This document shows, piece by piece, positions 54,051-64,000 of a stretch of DNA of 64,000 nt. Positions within the stretch are counted from its first letter, which is position 1, and each line of letters starts with the position of its first letter. A program made the translations under genes and the position numbers. Source of the DNA: Sweltsa coloradensis (lineage: Eukaryota > Arthropoda > Insecta > Plecoptera > Chloroperlidae); assembly GCA_024449915.1 (NCBI GenBank), contig JAMZAV010005056.1:1-64000 (forward strand), read 5' to 3'. Under the pieces are notes generated by a model. It was not told the DNA's origin and made no database searches. It worked only from the letters and a program-made list of their open reading frames with translations.

Positions 54051-55227
54051 GGCGCATCCCTAAACCCGCTCCAGTCGTTACGGCCGCAGCGTAAGGAGTG
54101 GGTGTAACAGCACATGAATGTTCTCATCGTTTCAGGATGGTGTGTGTAGCATCTGTATCATATTAAATGGCTGACCGTCTAGCTCCATAGCTGTCAGAAT
54201 CCAACGATTGTTATATTCGAGCACTGATCACGATATCAAGTGCTAGGCCAAAACGTTATTTCATTATAGGACTGCGGATAAGGATAAAAACAGAATTTCT
54301 TGGAATCCACTCAATTTCTCCTGTCCGGCCCCTGCGTGTTTGAATCACGCGCCCAGCCCATTGTTAGTGTGGAAAGAATGCTTATTTTATAGTTATATCA
54401 TTGATTCTTTCATCAACAATTATTTCCAACCGAGAACTTGGAGAACTAATGGACTATGCAGACATCCTTACAGTTTAGGTGCTATTTTCAGCAGTCCTTT
54501 CGTAAATCTTCAGTTGCCGACATCTTGTTTTACCCCCACTCCACGGAATGCTCCTAGTGCCGGGCCAAAACCTTCAGCGTTTGGACGTTTGGAGCTAGTT
54601 GGATGAGCGTAGCGAGCGAAGCGAAAACTTCAATTTCACTGACCCCTCAAAAAATTTAGCTCCAATGTTTGTTTTTTGTTTTTTTTCTGTCTGTTTGCAC
54701 GATTCCGGGAAAACGGCATATGCGATCTTGATGAAATTTTGAGGCGACCTTCGAAATCTCTGAACTAAGACGTGCTACGTTTTTGGGTACAATCGAAGAA
54801 ATATTTCTCATGAATGAAAAACGATTTTTTTTTAGATTTTTAGTGCGATATTTTCGTGACATTTGGGCCGATTCTGACCAAACCGGTGGGACTAGAACGT
54901 TCATATTTCACATGGACATTAAGGTTATAGTGGTGTATTGCTTTTTAAAAGAAAAAGTTGAAAACATTATCCAGAAACCATATAAATAAAGGTTTTAAAT
55001 CAAGTTTTTTTAGGTATTTAACAACAATTAACAAGTAACAATAGAAACTTGAACAATCACCTACAATGCGTTAAAAAAGCACTTGATAAGTACAGAGATC
55101 CCACGCAAACTAAAAACTTACAAAAAAGCGCATCCATCAACGCGACGGGACTTTAGCGTTTTCCTATAGTTACGGAATGGGCGGAGCGTGGCTATACTGC
55201 GCTACGTAGTGAGTATCGGAATGCGCC
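54051..55227. mobile_element. MITE-type insertion, GGGCGCAT family, with nested element
   Basis: Left end GGCGCATCCC, right end GGAATGCGCC, flanked by CAATG at 54046-54050 and 55228-55232. The paralogous text near 235-265 (GTCAATGTATTGACGAGATA) lacks the insertion. Inner ends carry CGTTACGGCCGCAGCGTA and GCGCTACGTAG, like the MITE at 41535-41717. A Helitron2-like element (54599-55157) is nested inside. Confidence 0.7.
54599..55157 (+). mobile_element. Helitron2-like non-autonomous element, copy 2
   Basis: Starts TTGGATGAGCG; body has CTTCAATTTCACTGACCCCT, GATTCCGGGAAAACGGC, ATCTTGATGAAATTTTGAGG, GGGCCGATTCTGACCAAACC and AACAATTAACAAGTAACAAT. Near the end is GCGCATCCATCAACGCGACG, the inverse of the start followed by half of the terminal stem; the copy stops at GGGACTTTAGC without the CTAG end. 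The short ORFs inside are not conserved. Confidence 0.75.
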
Positions 55228-55234
55228 CAATGTG

Positions 55235-55450
55235 ATGACGAGATATTTTATTTTTTAAATGATGATAGTTATTGAAACTAGGACACTTTGAGAACGCATT
55301 TTTCAGTCGCATTGATGGATGGTTGACTTTTCCTATCCTTTTATTATGGTTTCATTTTGTCCTTTTTCCGTTTATTTTTAACATTGCGATGCGACCGAGT
55401 GAAGCCTGCGAGTCAGAGAGAGACAGAGAACCGACACGCGCCTCGTTGTG
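55235..55450. repeat. Block duplicated at 235-275 and 925-1550
   Basis: GACGAGATATTTTATTTTTT, GAAACTAGGAC, CGCATTTTTCAG, ATGGTTGACTTTTCCTATCC and GCGAGTCAGAGAGAGAC match the left-edge copy, which is interrupted by foldback A. It is the downstream flank of exon 4 intron sequence in the duplicated GM2A-like block. A Penelope-end-like phrase (GGTGCGGGGCAGCGAGG) lies at 55463. Confidence 0.7.
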
Positions 55451-56100
55451 CCAGCCGCGGAGAGGTGCGGGGCAGCGAGGGCATATTGACCTATCGTTCC
55501 GCTAAAAGTACGATTGTTATTAGAAATATATTTAATTCGTTGTACCCAAAATCATAACATATTTCAGTTCAGTAAATTTTATCTTTGACATAAAGTTATA
55601 TCAATGTTGGTGTCGCCGTTTGCCCTGTCGAGGGGCTAAACTCACAAAAATAACATACTAAAAATCGGGGGGAAACGTAAAAATACGATATTCATGAGGA
55701 ATGTTGTTTCGATTGTACCTAAAGCATGGAAGATGTACGTTTGGAAATTTCGAAGGTCCCCTAAAAATTACATCAAGATTAAATCAGCCGTTTGACCGGT
55801 CGAGAGCAAACCAGACAGACAAAAAGACAAAAATTACCCGATCTATTTTCTCATAGTATAGGAAAGCGTCTAAAGTCTTTGCTGCACCCATTCAATAAAC
55901 TCATTCGTATTTGATTCCAATGAACCCACCCATTTTAAACACATTAATAATTAATTTATTATAACAGATTATTTGTGATATGTTATGTTTATAGCCTCTT
56001 AATTCATTTTTAATTAATTATTCAGTGCTTATTTTTAAGCGAGTTATTTGCGTAATCCAATTTCTATTAATTGCTTTGCTTTGTAAATAAGATTTTGTAA
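55451..56100. mobile_element. Eroded Helitron2-like fragment (55610-55850); flanks AT-rich
   Basis: AATACGATATTCATGAGG, TTTCGATTGTACC and TTTCGAAGGTCCCC match the body of the intact copies. Neither end is preserved. The rest of the interval is AT-rich; 55930-56100 resembles 3640-3740 (AATTGTTCAGTG..GTAATCCAATTT), another part of the duplicated block. Confidence 0.55.
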
Positions 56101-56105
56101 TTAAA

Positions 56106-56716
56106 CTAGGAAGCTTCGCAAACGCTTTTTTTAGTCGCGTTGATGGATGAGCTTTTTATAAGTTTTTAGTTTACGTGGGATATCTTTACTTTTGCAAGTG
56201 CTTTGTTTTGCTGCCTACGCATTGTAGGTGATTGTTGTCAAGTTTCTATTGTTTCTTGTCAATTGGTATTATTTACCATAAAAAACTTATATTAAAAGCT
56301 TTATTTCTATGGATTCCGGCTAACTTTTTCAACTTTATCTTTCACAAGGTACTACATCACCATAACCTTAATGTCCATGTATAATATGAACGTTGTAGCC
56401 CCACCCGTTTGGTCAGAGTTGGCCCAAATGGCACGAAAATATCGCACAAAAAATCGAAAAAAATCGTAAAAGTACGATATTCATGAGAAATATTTCTTCG
56501 ATTGTACCCAAAAACGTGGCAAGTCTAAGTTCAGAGATTTCGAAGGTCCTGTTAAATTTTCATCAAGATCGCATATGCCGTTTGCCCGGTAGAGAGCGAA
56601 CAAACAGACAAAAATACAAACAAAAAAACAAAAAAACAAAAAAACAAAAAAAAAAACACCCGAGCTAAATTTTTTGGGGGGTCAGTGAAATTGAAGTCTT
56701 CGCTTCGCTCATCCAA
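56106..56716 (-). mobile_element. Helitron2-like non-autonomous element, copy 3 (best full length)
   Basis: On the minus strand it starts TTGGATGAGCGAAGCGAAG (56716) and ends GCGTTTGCGAAGCTTCCTAG before T (56106). About 30-45 bases before the 3' end are GCTCATCCATCAACGCGAC, giving an internal inverse of the start and a stem AACGC/GCGTT. The body matches 54599-55157. A poly-A/AAAC tract lies in the middle. Confidence 0.8.
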
Positions 56717-56739
56717 TTAGATTTAAGTTACACACACCC

Positions 56740-56945
56740 GTCTGTGCCCAGGATAGAATTTGGGTCCAGAGCATGTCTATGCTAATAGTAATCAAAGTCC
56801 ACCTCGCAAAAATCATCTGGTAAGTAGGTTGGACATTATATTACGCCTGAAACTAAAAGCGAGCTCTGTCATAGTATAGTCGAGGACAACTCCCCCCCCC
56901 TCGCTTGACGACCTCCGACGATGAGGGACCGTGACTAGTGAAAAG
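56740..56945 (-). repeat. Duplicated intron segment of the GM2A-like genes, copy 2
   Basis: GTCCAGAGCATG, AAGTCCACCTCGCAAAAATC, GAGCTCTGTCATAGTA and CTTGACGACCTCCGACGATG match 3770-3975 in the same place relative to exon 3. A C-run (56891-56900) sits where gene 1 has CTTCTCCCC. Confidence 0.7.
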
Positions 56946-57046
56946 TAAGAAAACTTGGCTTTTATTATTTGTCGATTTTGTTGCACTAAATATCAACAAA
57001 TAAAGGCGAAACAAAACCATATTATAAGATGATAAAAATGACTTAC

Positions 57047-57204
57047 GGTTGGTATAATACAGCTTTTTTCTGCTACCCCGCGGGTTCAAGTAAACTGAAG
57101 TACATCGCTTTATCCACGACGTCGAGGGTCTTACACATATTATCTTTGTATGGGTACATCAGGAGATAATCGCTGTTTTTCTTCTGGTAGACGTCAATTT
57201 GAAC
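57047..57204 (-). pseudogene. GM2 activator-like gene 2, exon 3 (frameshifted)
   Basis: The minus strand gives VQIDVYQKKNSDYLLMYPYK, DNMCKTLDVVDKAMYFS, then a shift and TAG; the remaining text GVAEKSCIIPT appears in another frame just before a GTAAGT donor. At 158 bp it is 7 bp shorter than the 165-bp exon of gene 1. The acceptor CAAAAG/GTT has lost much of its pyrimidine tract. Damage at both points supports a pseudogene. Confidence 0.7.
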
Positions 57205-57289
57205 CTTTTGACGACAAGTTTTAGTTTTTGTTTGTGTGGAGCAGGTTGATGGATACGCAGGGTTATTTCCCCACATAAAGGAATTCAAG

Positions 57290-58110
57290 ACTTGTTCAAG
57301 AATATCTTTAGTTTTTAATTATTAGCAGACAAGTTGTGATACAATTACGTTACGTTTTACAAACGTTGACAAGAGAGAAGGAAATGTTTCTGGGCGAGCA
57401 AAAGAAGCGCTGCCTACCCTCTAGCGGGTAAGCGTGAAGCGCCTATCCTAGTGTACTGCCCGGCAGAATGCGTGACCGTCTCTTCGTATCTGTGAGAGCC
57501 CCAAACTTCAACAGTTTTTTAACTGATTGTCAGTTGGATCTTTGGCTAAAAATGGTTATATACTCAATGGTTGGAGGGCCCAACCCTGTCGCGCCAATGC
57601 CATAGACAGGAAAAAAACAGACGGTATTGTGGGGAGTCGTACAAAATAATCGTGCAACGCAAGTAATTACTGAAAACCATTTCCCATGTGAAGATACAAT
57701 ATTTTTTAAAATCGCTTCTCAAAACCAATTTTGAACTGATATGAGTGAGGAAATCTAAATTCAATTGTTGACTCAAAAGGATATTATGTCCCGTCAAAAA
57801 AAATCCAAATAATGTTTTCTCTTTGTAATATGTCCTCTTACACTCTGCCTACTTTTCAGACGTATTGTCTCTAGCTTTTGGGCGTTGACATATTTTTTAA
57901 AAGGTGAGAGAGTAACAGTGTTTTGGGAGGTCTAGGGTTTACATCCCGTCGAGATCCGTAAAACCTGACTTCAAAAGTTTTTCTGAGATTATTCTAAGTG
58001 GGTAATGCAAACTCAACTGATCGGTCCCTCAAGACAATTAATATCCCTTCACAGTTGTCCTATCCCCAAATAGGCCCCCAATAGGCCTAGACACCTGAAG
58101 CTGGGCATGC
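57290..58110. other. Intron of GM2A-like gene 2; no feature seen
   Basis: No repeat or coding text recognised apart from a palindrome-rich stretch near 57410-57480. Confidence 0.4.
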
Positions 58111-58155
58111 ATTGCACTCTCGGAAGTTTCCTCACGAGAAATTATTCACGCTTAC

Positions 58156-58330
58156 GTCCATGGATTCTGTTTGTTCCCTGGTGAACGGCCAGGAGATGCT
58201 TCCTCTATGCAGCCTCTTCCTTCTTGGACGCATCTGGAGGACCCAGATACAGGGATATCTGGAAGTTTCCTTTCCCATTCCCTGGTCTTCACATAGGAAG
58301 AGTTCCCTCTACCACAATATCGTAGGTGCC
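58156..58330 (-). pseudogene. GM2 activator-like gene 2, exon 2
   Basis: A CATTTCCAG acceptor precedes GGCACCTAC at 58330; the frame reads GTYDIVVEGTLPM, an in-frame TGA, then GNGKGNFQISLYLGPPDAS and a TAG created by one extra base; the text GSISWPFTREQTESMD follows in the shifted frame to a GTAAGC donor at 58155. Length is 175 bp; without the extra base it would be 174, phase 0, as required to join exon 3. The comparison with gene 1 (7340-7534) shows which residues are shared. It corresponds to the first beta strands of GM2-activator proteins. Two disablements in this exon argue that the copy is dead. No exon 1 was found upstream. Confidence 0.6.
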
Positions 58331-58390
58331 CTGGAAATGACAACGATTATGAACTATACTTCTGAAGAATGACTTGTTTTAAAAGAGTAA

Positions 58391-58920
58391 TTGGATGAGC
58401 GAAGCGAAGACTTCAATTTCACTGACCCCTTAAGAAATGTAGCTCAATTTTTTTTGTCTGTTTGTTCACACGATACCGGGAAAACGGCGAAAATTTGAGG
58501 GGACCTTCGAATCTCTGAACTTAGACCTCCCACGTTTTTGGGTACAACGAAGAATATTTCATTACATGAATATCGTACTTTTACGTTTTTTTCGTTTTTT
58601 GTGCGATATTTTCGTGACATTTGGGCCGATTCTGACCAAACGGGTGGGGCTAAAAACGTTCATATTTAACATGGATATAAAGGTAATGGTGGTGTATTGC
58701 TTTTCGAAAGAAAAAAGTTGAAAAAGTTAGACAGAATACATAGAATAAAGGTTTTAATATGATTTTTTAGGTTTATAATAACAATTAACAAGTAGCAATA
58801 GAAACTTGACAACAATCACCTACAATGCATTCAAAAAGCACTTGAAAAGGGAAAAGTGGTCCTATACGCAAAGTAAAAACTTACAAAAAAGCTCATCCGT
58901 TAACGCGGCGGGACTTTAAG
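58391..58920 (+). mobile_element. Helitron2-like non-autonomous element, copy 4
   Basis: Starts TTGGATGAGCGAAGCG; body as in copy 2, very similar (GGTGGGGCTAAAAACGTTCA, AAATTTGAGGGGACCTTCG). The end, AGCTCATCCGTTAACGCGGC then GGGACTTTAAG, is the same alternative 3' end as copy 2. It interrupts the GM2A-like gene 2 intron: text matching 7575-7640 resumes only at 59850. Confidence 0.75.
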
Positions 58921-59018
58921 CACTGATTGAGAGTAAAGAAAAAAAATTTGGATTGACATTTTCCTAGTGAATTGTTTTATCAACAAAACCATGGAGACAC
59001 CAGGGCCCTGCTAGATTA

Positions 59019-59783
59019 TTGGATGAGCGAAGCGAGCGAAGCGAAGATTCCATTTCACTACAGTGGAGAAAACAATCCGGAATGTTTTTTTTTTTCTTTT
59101 GTATTTTTGGCTCTTTGTTTAAAACGATTCCGGCTAAACCGATACTCCAATTGCGATGAAATTTTCTGGAGACCTTTGAAATCTCGAACTTAGAACTGTC
59201 AAGTTTTTGAGCGCAATCAAAAAATTATTTTCGTGAAATCGCAATTTTACGATTATTTCGATTTGTTAAAAATTTCTTCGATTTTTTACCCTACATGCTT
59301 TTATCCAATTTTTAAAGATTTTTTCACAGAACCATTTTTTATGAATTAAGATATTCGTGTAAAATTTGAGCGCAATCGAAAAATTATTTCTTATGAAAAT
59401 CGAAATTTTACGGGGGTTTTTTCTTTTATAAAACAATTCATTGACTTATAACACCTACATGCTTTATCCGATTGTAATGATTTTTTCACAGAACCTTAAT
59501 TTTATGAATTAATATATTCGGTGTGAAATTGAGCGCAATTAAATAATTATTTTTCATGAAAATCGCAATTTTACGTTTTTTATATAAATTACTATTAATA
59601 AAAAAAATTAAAAATTAAAGTTTATTTTTTATTTAATTTAATTTTTTTTTTAAATCTTCAACTTAGTAATGATTTTTTCACAGAAAAAACATAAAATCCG
59701 CATAACACATGGCACTCAATGCAGCACCAATTATTACGCTCATCCAACAACGCGCCTGAAAAAGCGTTTGCAAAGCTTCCTAG
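59019..59783 (+). mobile_element. Helitron2-like non-autonomous element, copy 5 (second subfamily)
   Basis: Starts TTGGATGAGCGAAGCGAGCG and ends CGCTCATCCAACAACGCGCC, TGAAAAAGCGTTTGC, AAAGCTTCCTAG before T: exact inverse of the start, stem AACGC/GCGTT, then CTAG. The body has tandem blocks (ATTTTTTCACAGAACC, TATTCGTGTGAAATTGAGCG, ATCGCAATTTTACG), about three copies. The diverged fragment at 14695-15170 belongs here. Confidence 0.8.
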
Positions 59784-59936
59784 TTATTCAATGTCTTCAT
59801 AGAGTGAGATGGCGCAAATTTTAACCCAAAAACTTCATATGCCGAGGACGAGAAAGAGAGAAAGCAACTAGTGCTATCTAGACGATGTAAAGCCAATCAA
59901 TAATATGTGAGCATTCAAATGACGGTCAGTGTAGAG

Positions 59937-59985
59937 CAATGACGTAATATAAGCTTTGCTACGCAAAGCTTATATTACGTCATTG
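59937..59985. mobile_element. 49-bp palindrome with 8-bp direct repeats (mini hAT-like)
   Basis: CAATGACGTAATATAAGCTT plus TGC, a 3-nt loop TAC, and the exact inverse arm ending CATTG. GTGTAGAG stands directly on both sides. Perfect 23-bp arms with CAATG ends and an 8-bp duplication are the signature of a hAT-type terminal-repeat-only element. Confidence 0.65.
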
Positions 59986-60054
59986 GTGTAGAGTGTATAA
60001 GACATCCCCTCACACACACATGCACAACAATAATGCAAAAATAATGTTTGTTAA

Positions 60055-60509
60055 CTAGGAAGCTTCGCAAACGCTTTTTCAGACGCGTTGTTGGATGAGC
60101 GTATGTTTTTTTAAACAAAAAAAGCGTAAAATTGCGATTTTCATAAAAAAAATATTTTTCGATTGCGCTCAAATTTTACACAAATATATAAATTCATAAA
60201 ATTAAGGTTTCTATGAAAATATAAAATTTCGATCGGATAAAGTATGTAGAAGTTATAAGTCACAGAAATTTTTTTAAAAACGGAAAAAATCGTAAAATTA
60301 CGATTTTAATGAGAAATAATTTTTCGATTGCGCTCAAAAAACGTGGCAGTTCTAAGTTCAGAGATTTTGAAGTCCCCCAGAAAATGTCATCGCAATGTAG
60401 TATCGATTTAGCCGGAATGTGTTAACAGACAGACAAAATACAGAAAAAAAAACATTCCGGATTATTTTTCTCCCGTGTAGTAGAATGGAATCTTTGCACG
60501 CTCATCCAA
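60055..60509 (-). mobile_element. Helitron2-like non-autonomous element, copy 6 (second subfamily)
   Basis: On the minus strand it starts TTGGATGAGCGTGCAAAGAT (60509) and ends TTTGCGAAGCTTCCTAG before T (60055). It is the 455-bp short form of the element at 59019-59783, with one rather than three internal blocks. Confidence 0.8.
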
Positions 60510-60560
60510 TTTTATTTTAACAGATAATTTTGCAACGGAACTTGAAAAAGTAATGAGATC

Positions 60561-60966
60561 CCACACCAAAAACTTGTAAAAATACAGCCAAACCTTACAC
60601 ACTCAAAAGAAAAAAAATCTAAAAAGGGCCAAGCTCATCTACCCTTCCACATTTGCGCATTCTTAGTTCACAACGTACAGTGTCCCGTAACAACATCCTT
60701 GAAAAGCTTGGCAAAATAGAATTTGTATGACCATTACGTTTAATTAATTAGAAAAAAGAATTTGTATAAACTATTAGGTTTAAAAATTTAAAATTGCAAA
60801 TTCTATTTGCCAAGCTTTTCAAGGATGTTATTACGGGGGCACTGTACGTTTACGAATTAAGATGCGCAAATGTATGGAAGGGTAGATGAGCTTGGCCCTT
60901 TTTTAGATCTCTTTCTTTTGAGTGTGTAAGGTTTGGCTGTTTTTTTTACAAGTTTTTGTTGTGTGG
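60561..60966. mobile_element. Foldback element family B, copy 2
   Basis: CCAAACCTTACACACTCAAA, AAGCTCATCTACCCTTCCAC, GTGTCCCGTAACAACATCC and TTGAAAAGCTTGGCAAAATA return inverted to 60966. It matches 31426-31841; the arms here are better preserved. Confidence 0.8.
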
Positions 60967-61299
60967 TATTAGAGACACAAATTAGCAAATTGGCGGCACA
61001 TAAAATGACCTAAAATATAATGGATTTTTGTGAAAATTGTAAAAGTATACATTATTGTAGCTCTTCTCGAAACCTATCGAATGGTGACATAAAAATTGAG
61101 ATCGGTTAGATACTTTTAAAGATATTAGAGATACCAATTAATTTGGGCGGCTATTTTATTTTGACCCTGGATACACCCCATCACAGACACAAAGTGGATA
61201 AACACAAATCCAAAAAGAACGGATCTTTTGCGGTGGAAGTGTCGACCTGTGGTGGCAAAGGGGGGGGTGGGTTAGGGTCAAATTTAATTGTAGACCACT

Positions 61300-61836
61300 G
61301 AAGAAGAAGAAAAAGAAGAAGAAGAAAAAGAAGAAGAAGAAGAGAAGAAGAAGAAGAAGAAGAAGAAGAAGAAGAAGAAAAAGGATGAAGTTTAAAGATA
61401 AAGAAGATAAAGATAAAGGAAAAGATAAAGATGAGATGAAGAGAAAAGATAAAGAGATGAAGATGAAGAGAAAAGATGAAGAGATAAAGATGATGATGAT
61501 AAAGAGATGATGAAAAGATGATAAAATGAAAAGATGATGTGTGGGGGGTGATAAAGATGATGAGGATAAAGATGATAAAGATGATAGGGAATGAAGATGA
61601 TTTTATAAAGATGTTTGATAAATAAAGATGATGATGATAAAATGATGGTGATGATGATATGATTATGATGATGATGATGATGATGATGATGTTTATGAGA
61701 TGATGATGATGATGATGAGGTTTGAGATATGTTTGAGGGATGATGATGATGAGGGTGATATGATGATGTGATTGATGATAAATGAGGGATGTGATGAGAT
61801 GATGATGTGTTTGATGATGAGATATGATGATGATGA

Positions 61837-61873
<37 letters not shown>

Positions 61874-61885
61874 GGGATGTTTATG
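61300..61885. repeat. Microsatellite block (GAA)n, (GATAAA)n, (GAT)n
   Basis: (AAG)n at 61300-61385 grades into AAGATAAAGATGA-type units and then (GAT)n to 61885. The minus-strand histidine/isoleucine/serine frame here is a translation of the repeat. Bases 60970-61299 before it hold no recognisable feature. Confidence 0.9.
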
Positions 61886-61989
61886 ATGATGAGATGATGA
61901 TCACCCGCAAATGCTGCGTGAATGCTTTCCGTAACTGACTGGGCTATTGTTGCTTGGGCGTAATCTATTTTTCCGCGTAGTGAAATCCC

Positions 61990-64000
61990 AAATTTTAATT
62001 TGATTTTTGTTTTGGTGTTTTTAACGGGCAAGTGTTAATTTTGGTGACTCGGACTGTCTCTACCCACAGTCCCCCGGCCGGTGTTTTTCGCGAAATTTTT
62101 ATTTTTTTCCCGCGTGTTTTGGGCAAATTTTGGTGAAAATTTAAAAAAATTAAATTTTTGGGTTGGTTTTTTAAAACGCAATGGGTGTTGTTTGTCAGGT
62201 TTCGACTAAAACACAGCCCCGTGGGGGTTCGTCCCCCCGTCCCTGTGTTTGGGCAGGGGGGATTTTGGGCCCGCAGGCTTTGGGGTATAACTTGCCTCTA
62301 TGTTGGGCTGGCTGTCTCACTTCCACATAAATTATCGACGGCAAGTTTTTGGTGACGTGTAAATTTGTACTGGGCCCCGGCTTAATAAAACCATCGAAGT
62401 TATACAACATTCCAATGGAAAATTACGTTGTTTAATTTAGTTTTGACCTCGATAAGTTTTAGTCACTCGTACTCCCTACTAATCGGAAAAAAACCAAAAA
62501 ACATTTAAGGGGGTTGGTGACTACGCTAACTACAATCACATAATCTTTTTGATAAATTTAAAAATGTTGAAAAAAAATGACTTCTGTAAATAGTGAACCC
62601 CAAATTTTATAGTTCCCGGGGGGGGCAAAACCTAAGGGAATTTCGTTTGCCATGGGGGTTTTCTTTTAAAAACACATCGGGGATCCCAAAAGAAACGGAC
62701 GGCGAGCTACAGGCGTCATGCGATTTATAAAAACACTTAAAAGATATCATAACTTGGCCCCTTAAATTAAGGTTGTTAAACATAAATAATTCTCAAGGAT
62801 TTAAAAAGTAACAAATCCCCCGGGAAAGGGCAACCCTGGATGGGGAACCCCTTTGGTGCAGAATTGATACCCGACGATAAAGGGTGCAACCGGGGTTTTT
62901 GGGCTTTTCCCCATTTTTCCCCCCAACAAAAAATGTACGGACCAAGAAATAGAGAGGGAAAAACACTCCCCATGTCCCCAGTGAGATGTTAAAAAACCCC
63001 CCTTGCCATCGGGGGGAAACGTGACCCCGGGGGTTTTCCCCCAACCCAGAAAGTAGCTTTTTTTTCAGTTAAAAAACAAAAATGAAGATGTAAACAAAAT
63101 TTTTAATTTGGGGGTTTAACGACGGGTTTCCCGCCAGGAAAATATGCCCCTTTTTTAGAGGCGCCCAAAGGGCAAAAGAAAGTTGCTTATTTTAACAGGG
63201 GGGAAGCAAAAAAGGAAATGAGCCCTTAAAAGAATCCCCCCCGGCCCTCTATATGTCATGCTGCAAGTAGGGGAGATATCAACGGGCAATTCCTTGATCA
63301 AAATCGATTCAAAATATAATGAAAAACCCCAAATTTAATAGCCCCAAAAAAACTGATTCGGTTTTCACTAAACTTTGCGTTTCTCCCGGTCAAAAACAAA
63401 ACAAAACCAATTAATGAAGTCATAAATCCCCATACTACAAGATTCATCTACACAAATAAATTCCCCAAAACGCAAAGAAATATCATCAACCCCTATTAAT
63501 GTAAAAATGCGGTTTTTTGTGGGGCCCCAAAAACCCGGGAATCTGCAGGTGGATAAGTCACTAGAAAAGGGTACGGGGAAGGAGGGGGGACCTTTTTGAA
63601 GAGGAGAGGGGCCATTGGTTACGCAGAAATAAAATTTCCCTTGCAGCGAGAAAAAGGATAATATGAGGGGTTTTACGCCCCCCACCAGGTCGTCATCGGA
63701 AAACCGGGAAATCGGGGTTTAACAACCGTGGAAAGCGGGTCTAAATGAAGGGGGAAAAGGGGGGTTTTGGTTTTTCCCCAAAAAGGCAAAACGATGGGGC
63801 ACATCCGCAACCCTAGTCCTAATAAAAAGGCAGACGACACCATCGATGGGGGGGACGGGGAAAGCTGCCCCCCAAGGCAAAAAAGGCCCGTTTTTCAATG
63901 GAAAATGATGCAAGTGGTTGAAAAAGCTGTCCCGGGTGGTAAAAAACAACCCATTTGGGGAAATAATGCAAGGTTTTTTCACCATTTGTAGCGTAGCCCA
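61990..64000. other. Low-quality homopolymer-rich end; no gene called
   Basis: Adjacent runs such as GGGGGTTTTCCCCC and GGGGGGGCAAAACC occur throughout. Open frames up to 105 codons on both strands consist of such runs, with no motif. The texture equals that of 5805-8860. Exon 1 of GM2A-like gene 2 would be expected near here but could not be seen. Confidence 0.5.

Noticed and set aside
61693..62031. A histidine/isoleucine/serine-rich open frame on the minus strand
   Set aside because: It is a translation of the (GAT)n microsatellite.
62158..63991. Open frames of 60-105 codons at the right end
   Set aside because: Composition is dominated by alternating homopolymers, both strands are equally open, and no motif is present.

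Overview
The window reads as nuclear DNA of an invertebrate animal, probably marine. It has intron-exon genes with GT-AG boundaries, a TATA promoter, a large C2H2 zinc-finger gene, and a dense load of animal transposons (BEL/Pao, Ty3/gypsy, Penelope-like, CR1/Jockey-group LINE, Helitron2-like, 5S- and tRNA-derived SINEs, MITEs). A lophotrochozoan such as a mollusc would fit, but the sequence does not prove it. Host genes fill only a few kilobases; most of the window is repeats.

Host genes. (1) A four-exon GM2-activator/ML-domain-like lipid-binding protein gene lies on the minus strand: promoter and signal-peptide exon at 10.8-10.9 kb, exon 2 near 7.3-7.5 kb, exon 3 at 4.1-4.27 kb, exon 4 at the left edge. 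A second copy (exons 2-4 at 58.3, 57.1 and 53.9 kb) has frame breaks and looks like a pseudogene. A third copy survives only as half of exon 4 at 44.0-44.1 kb. The copies also share introns and flanks (about 1 kb vs 55.3 kb, 3.8 vs 56.8 kb, 43.8 vs 52.5 kb), so this is a duplicated block later broken up by transposons. (2) A zinc-finger gene lies on the plus strand at about 36.2-40.1 kb: acidic upstream exons, then one exon encoding 18 C2H2 fingers.

Repeat layout. 0.3-3.6 kb: two foldback elements and a ~296-bp tandem repeat. 4.3-5.8 kb: 3' part of a BEL/Pao element. 5.8-8.8 kb and 62-64 kb: homopolymer-rich sequence that looks poorly called. 8.2-14.3 kb: SINEs, LINE 3' ends, a 19-bp minisatellite. 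17.2-22.5 kb: a pyrimidine-rich minisatellite interrupted by a LINE. 23.5 and 29.3 kb: 5S-rRNA-derived SINEs, the second inside a tandem array of tRNA-Leu-like monomers (28.6-30.5 kb). 31-34 kb: foldback, Helitron2-like, SINE. 41-43.7 kb: MITEs and a small inversion. 44.4-48.4 kb: palindromes separated by (TA)n, two of them paired Penelope-like 3' ends. 48.4-52.5 kb: a decayed Ty3/gypsy element. 54-61 kb: five Helitron2-like non-autonomous elements and nested MITEs. 61.3-61.9 kb: GAA/GAT microsatellites.

The most striking structure is the (TA)n-punctuated palindrome cluster at 44.4-48.4 kb, which carries tRNA-like sequences and hammerhead-ribozyme-like cores. The duplicated GM2A-like block, with reciprocal empty sites for two transposons, is the best-supported evolutionary story. 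No alignments or searches could be run. Family names rest on motifs read by eye.
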